Assembly: GCA_003573975.1 (NCBI GenBank)
Contig: AP018533.1
Location: forward strand, 434,001 to 498,000
Source: Clostridiales bacterium CCNA10
GTDB lineage: Bacteria > Bacillota > Clostridia > Oscillospirales > Oscillospiraceae
Length of the DNA: 64,000 nucleotides
Direction: 5' to 3'
Position numbers and translations under genes: made by a program. Numbering within the stretch: the stretch's first letter is position 1; each line of letters starts with the position of its first letter. The notes beneath the pieces are model-generated. The model was not told the origin of the DNA. It made no database searches and saw nothing but the letters and a program-made list of their open reading frames with translations. This document shows positions 61,736 through 64,000 of the stretch, piece by piece.

Positions 61736-62953
61736 ATGGAAGTGACCCTCATCGGCATGGGGCCGGGGGACCCCTCTGCCCTGACCGGCGGCGCGCTGAC
61801 CGCACTGGAGCGGGCGGACGTCCTCATCGGCTCCCGCCGTCTGGTGGAGGGCTGCACCCTGGCGCCGGAGGCCCAGCGGTTTTGTTCCACAAAATCCGCT
61901 GAGATTGTGGAAATTCTGGCCGAAGGCCGGTGGGAGCGCCCCTGTGTGCTGTACAGCGGGGATACGGGGTTCCACTCCGGGACCCGGACGCTGCTCCCCC
62001 AGCTGGCGGAGCGTGGGATCAGCTGGCGGGTGCTCCCCGGTGTGTCCAGTATGCAGTATTTTGCCGCGCGGCTGGACCGTCCCTGGCAGGAGTGGCGGGT
62101 GGTCTCCGCCCACGGGCTGGCCTGCGACCCAGTGGGGGAGGTGCTGGCCGCCAGGGGACGGCCTGTGTTCTTCCTCACCGGCGGAGCCGGCGGGGCGGCA
62201 GCCCTGTGCCGCCGCCTGGCCCGGGCCGGACTGGGCAGCTTGACTGCCGCAGTGGGGGAGGCGCTGTCCTACCCGGAGGAGCGGATCGTGGAGGCCCAGG
62301 TCTGGGAGCTGGCGGAGCAGGAGTTTTCCACATTATCCGTCCTGCTTGTGGACGGAGCGGCCCCTGTCTGGCCGGTGCGCTCCCAGGGGATCGACGACGG
62401 GGCCTTCCTGCGGGGAGAGGTCCCCATGACCAAGCAGGAGGTGCGGGCTGCCGCCCTGGCCAAGCTGGAGGTGCGGGACGGGGCGGTCTACTGGGATGTG
62501 GGAGCTGGGACGGGCTCGGTGTCTGTGGAGCTGGCCCTGCTGGCCCCCAGAAGCCAGGTATACGCCGTGGAGTACAAGGGGGAGGCCTGCGCCCTGATCC
62601 GGGCTAACCGGGAGCGGTTCGGGGCGTATAACCTGGAGGTGGCGGAGGGCCGCGCGCCGGCGGCCTTGGCGGAGCTCCCCGCCCCGGACGGGGTGTTCAT
62701 CGGGGGCTCTGAGGGGGAGCTGATCCCCATTCTGGAGGCGGCCCTGAGCCGGAATCCGGCGGCCCGGTTCTGTGTCACCGCCATCGCGGTGGAGACTCTG
62801 GGGGTGGCAGTGGCCGCCTTTACCCAGCTGGAGATGAGTCCCCAGATCACCCAGATCACCGTGGCCCGCAGCCGCCGGGCGGGGGAGCGGAACCTGATGC
62901 TGGGTCAGAATCCGGTGTGGATCGTGACGGGACAGAAGGAGGCGCTACTGTGA
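61736..62953 (+). CDS. cbiET: CbiE-CbiT fusion: cobalt-precorrin-7 C5- and 6B C15-methyltransferase
   Basis: A 405-residue bifunctional enzyme. Residues about 1-200 form CbiE (TLIGMGPGDPSALTGGAL, YSGDTGFHSGTRTL, VLPGVSSMQYFAARL). Residues about 205-400 form CbiT, beginning with MTKQEVRAAALAKLEV and a class I SAM site DVGAGTGSVSVELA. It corresponds to CobL of the aerobic pathway: C5 and C15 methylations with decarboxylation. The ATG at 61736 is seven bases from AGGAGG; an ATG at 61730 overlaps the cbiJ stop, but is one base from the site. GTGA overlap to cbiC. Confidence 0.95.
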   Translation: MEVTLIGMGPGDPSALTGGALTALERADVLIGSRRLVEGCTLAPEAQRFCSTKSAEIVEILAEGRWERPCVLYSGDTGFHSGTRTLLPQLAERGISWRVLPGVSSMQYFAARLDRPWQEWRVVSAHGLACDPVGEVLAARGRPVFFLTGGAGGAAALCRRLARAGLGSLTAAVGEALSYPEERIVEAQVWELAEQEFSTLSVLLVDGAAPVWPVRSQGIDDGAFLRGEVPMTKQEVRAAALAKLEVRDGAVYWDVGAGTGSVSVELALLAPRSQVYAVEYKGEACALIRANRERFGAYNLEVAEGRAPAALAELPAPDGVFIGGSEGELIPILEAALSRNPAARFCVTAIAVETLGVAVAAFTQLEMSPQITQITVARSRRAGERNLMLGQNPVWIVTGQKEALL

Positions 62954-63600
62954 AGCTGGAGCACGGGACCCCCAGGGAGATCGAGGGGGAGAGTATGCGG
63001 ATCATCGGCTGGGAGTTGGAGGCCATGGGGATCGTCCTCCCCGCCGGCTGTGAGGCGGTGGTGAAGCGGGCCATTCACACCACGGCGGACTTTGACTACG
63101 CCCGGAACCTGCGCTTCACCCCTGGGGCGGTGGAGGCGGGAGTGGCAGCCCTCCGGGCCGGGACTGCCCTGGTGACCGATACCAATATGGCTCTGTCCGG
63201 GGTGAACCGGGGGGCCTGCGAGCAGCTGGGGGTGGGGCGCTTCTGCTATATGGCGGATCCCCAGGTAGCGGAGCGGGCCCGGACGGAGCGCACCACCCGG
63301 GCGGCGGCGGCTGTGGACTGCTGGGCGTCAGAGCATCCCGCCGGGATCTTTGCTGTGGGCAACGCACCCACCGCTCTGCTGCGTCTGGCGGAATGTATGG
63401 AGGCGGGAACGCTGCGTCCCGCCCTGGTCATCGGGGCCCCGGTGGGCTTTGTCAATGTGGTGGAGAGCAAGGAGCGGATTTGGTCCGTGTGCCAGGACCT
63501 GGATGTCCCGGCCATTGTGGCTATGGGCCGCAAGGGGGGCTCCACAGTGGCGGCGGCGGTGTGCAACGCGCTGCTGTATCAGGCTGCGGGCCTGCGATAG
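62950..63600 (+). CDS. cbiC: Cobalt-precorrin-8 methylmutase
   Basis: A 216-residue CbiC/CobH mutase that moves the methyl from C11 to C12 to give cobyrinic acid. The catalytic histidine lies in VVKRAIHTTADFDYA, and the later VTDTNMALSG, ERTTRAAAAVD and GAPVGFVNVVESK blocks are typical. GTG start with AAGGAGG seven bases upstream, overlapping cbiET by four. Last gene of the operon in this window; cbiA, cbiP, cbiB and cobU-type genes are not visible. Confidence 0.95.
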   Translation: MKLEHGTPREIEGESMRIIGWELEAMGIVLPAGCEAVVKRAIHTTADFDYARNLRFTPGAVEAGVAALRAGTALVTDTNMALSGVNRGACEQLGVGRFCYMADPQVAERARTERTTRAAAAVDCWASEHPAGIFAVGNAPTALLRLAECMEAGTLRPALVIGAPVGFVNVVESKERIWSVCQDLDVPAIVAMGRKGGSTVAAAVCNALLYQAAGLR

Positions 63601-63607
63601 AAAAAAT

Positions 63608-63646
63608 CAGCGCCTGAGTCTGCAAGCGATGCAGGCTCAGGCGCTG
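63608..63646. terminator. Terminator after cbiC
   Basis: A 16-bp stem with one mismatch (63608-63623 and 63631-63646), flanked by AAAAAAT and TCGTTTCTGCTTT. It separates the cbi operon from the convergent LysO-like gene. Confidence 0.8.
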
Positions 63647-63657
63647 TCGTTTCTGCT

Positions 63658-63996
63658 TTAGAAGGGGAGTGCGATGATGGCGGGCACCAGAAAGGGGACA
63701 GACAGGGAGAGGACCGCCCCGGAGGTGAAGGAGTAGATGGCCATGCGGTCACTGGTGGCGCTGACCACTACGGGAAGGACGGTGTCCATGGCGGTGGCTC
63801 CCGGGAGGGCCACCGCTTCGATGTATCCGATGCGCTGAGCCACCATCGGGACCGCCACGATGGAGAAAAGCTCATGCATGATGTTGGAGAGAAAGGCGGT
63901 GGCGGAGACGCTCAGGGAGTAGGGGGCCAGCAGAGTGGGGGCCAGGGAGTACCAGCCAAATCCGGCTGCTGCTGCGGCGCAGTCCTTGACACCCAT
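63658..63996 (-). CDS. LysO-like (YbjE, DUF340) lysine exporter, 3' part only
   Basis: The last 112 or so codons of a membrane protein that continues beyond the right edge of the window; the ATG at 63996 is probably internal. GFGWYSLAPTLL, ATAFLSNIMHELFSI, GATAMDTVLPVV and the final transmembrane helices match the C-terminal domain of the LysO/YbjE lysine exporter family. It is convergent with cbiC. Only the C-terminal half can be judged. Confidence 0.75.
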   Translation of the reverse strand: MGVKDCAAAAAGFGWYSLAPTLLAPYSLSVSATAFLSNIMHELFSIVAVPMVAQRIGYIEAVALPGATAMDTVLPVVVSATSDRMAIYSFTSGAVLSLSVPFLVPAIIALPF

Positions 63997-64000
63997 GGGG

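Overview
The window looks like a chromosomal segment of a strictly anaerobic, endospore-forming gut Firmicute of the Oscillospiraceae type (relatives of Flavonifractor, Lawsonibacter or Pseudoflavonifractor). This is an inference from five things: high G+C coding sequence with AGGAGG-type ribosome sites and frequent TTG/GTG starts, a spoIVB sporulation protease, the anaerobic (early cobalt) cobalamin route, a fused FeoA-FeoB iron transporter and a pumping pyrophosphatase. No rRNA, tRNA, CRISPR array, transposase or integrase was seen.

Layout. 1-7600: a DUF819 membrane protein with a long leader, a small lipoprotein, a CDF metal exporter, and an OmpR-type two-component system followed by an HtrA-like protease. 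7600-26530: a large sugar-acid catabolic locus. It holds two GntR/FCD regulators, 6-phosphogluconate dehydrogenase, two 2-hydroxyacid dehydrogenases, a zinc alcohol dehydrogenase, an FGGY kinase, a KduD-like SDR, a TRAP transporter (DctP-DctQ-DctM), an AEC permease, D-galactonate dehydratase, a UxaA-type dehydratase, a LarA-like nickel-pincer enzyme, KDPGal aldolase and 2-keto-3-deoxygalactonokinase. DgoD, DgoK and the aldolase make a complete D-galactonate route to pyruvate and glyceraldehyde-3-phosphate. The FGGY kinase plus Gnd would send gluconate to ribulose-5-phosphate. The remaining oxidoreductases, the dehydratase and the LarA homologue look like ways of feeding other aldonates and ketoaldonates into these two trunks. 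Two divergent promoters at 10.9-11.5 kb are each followed by the same palindrome, a probable GntR operator.

26784-28170: a MobA-like nucleotidyltransferase overlapping an amidohydrolase. 28170-32500: an AT-rich island with degraded or unfamiliar genes, all on the minus strand. They are three tiny membrane proteins, a truncated fragment, a frameshifted DUF1906 protein, a BNR-repeat lipoprotein, a small secreted protein and an XRE-type membrane-anchored regulator with an obvious operator. Part of this island lies between two near-identical repeats of about 65 bp that carry a start codon and a short reading frame resembling a shrunken SRAP (YedK/HMCES) gene.

32700-43600: a secreted protein of unknown role, TrkA-TrkH potassium uptake, a K+-dependent-type membrane pyrophosphatase, SpoIVB, a large secreted alpha/beta-hydrolase and an Rrf2/IscR-type regulator. 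43650-49255: an S-layer-homology protein and a MacA/MacB-like efflux set. 49525-52831: a HAD phosphatase interrupted by an in-frame TAG, and FeoAB. 53037-63600: a BtuF-C-D-like ABC importer running straight into a tightly overlapped operon cbiK-D-L-F-G-H-J-ET-C, which covers the corrin-ring steps from sirohydrochlorin to cobyrinic acid. A LysO-like exporter is cut by the right edge.

Start codons were chosen from ribosome-binding-site spacing, and many differ from the longest open frame.
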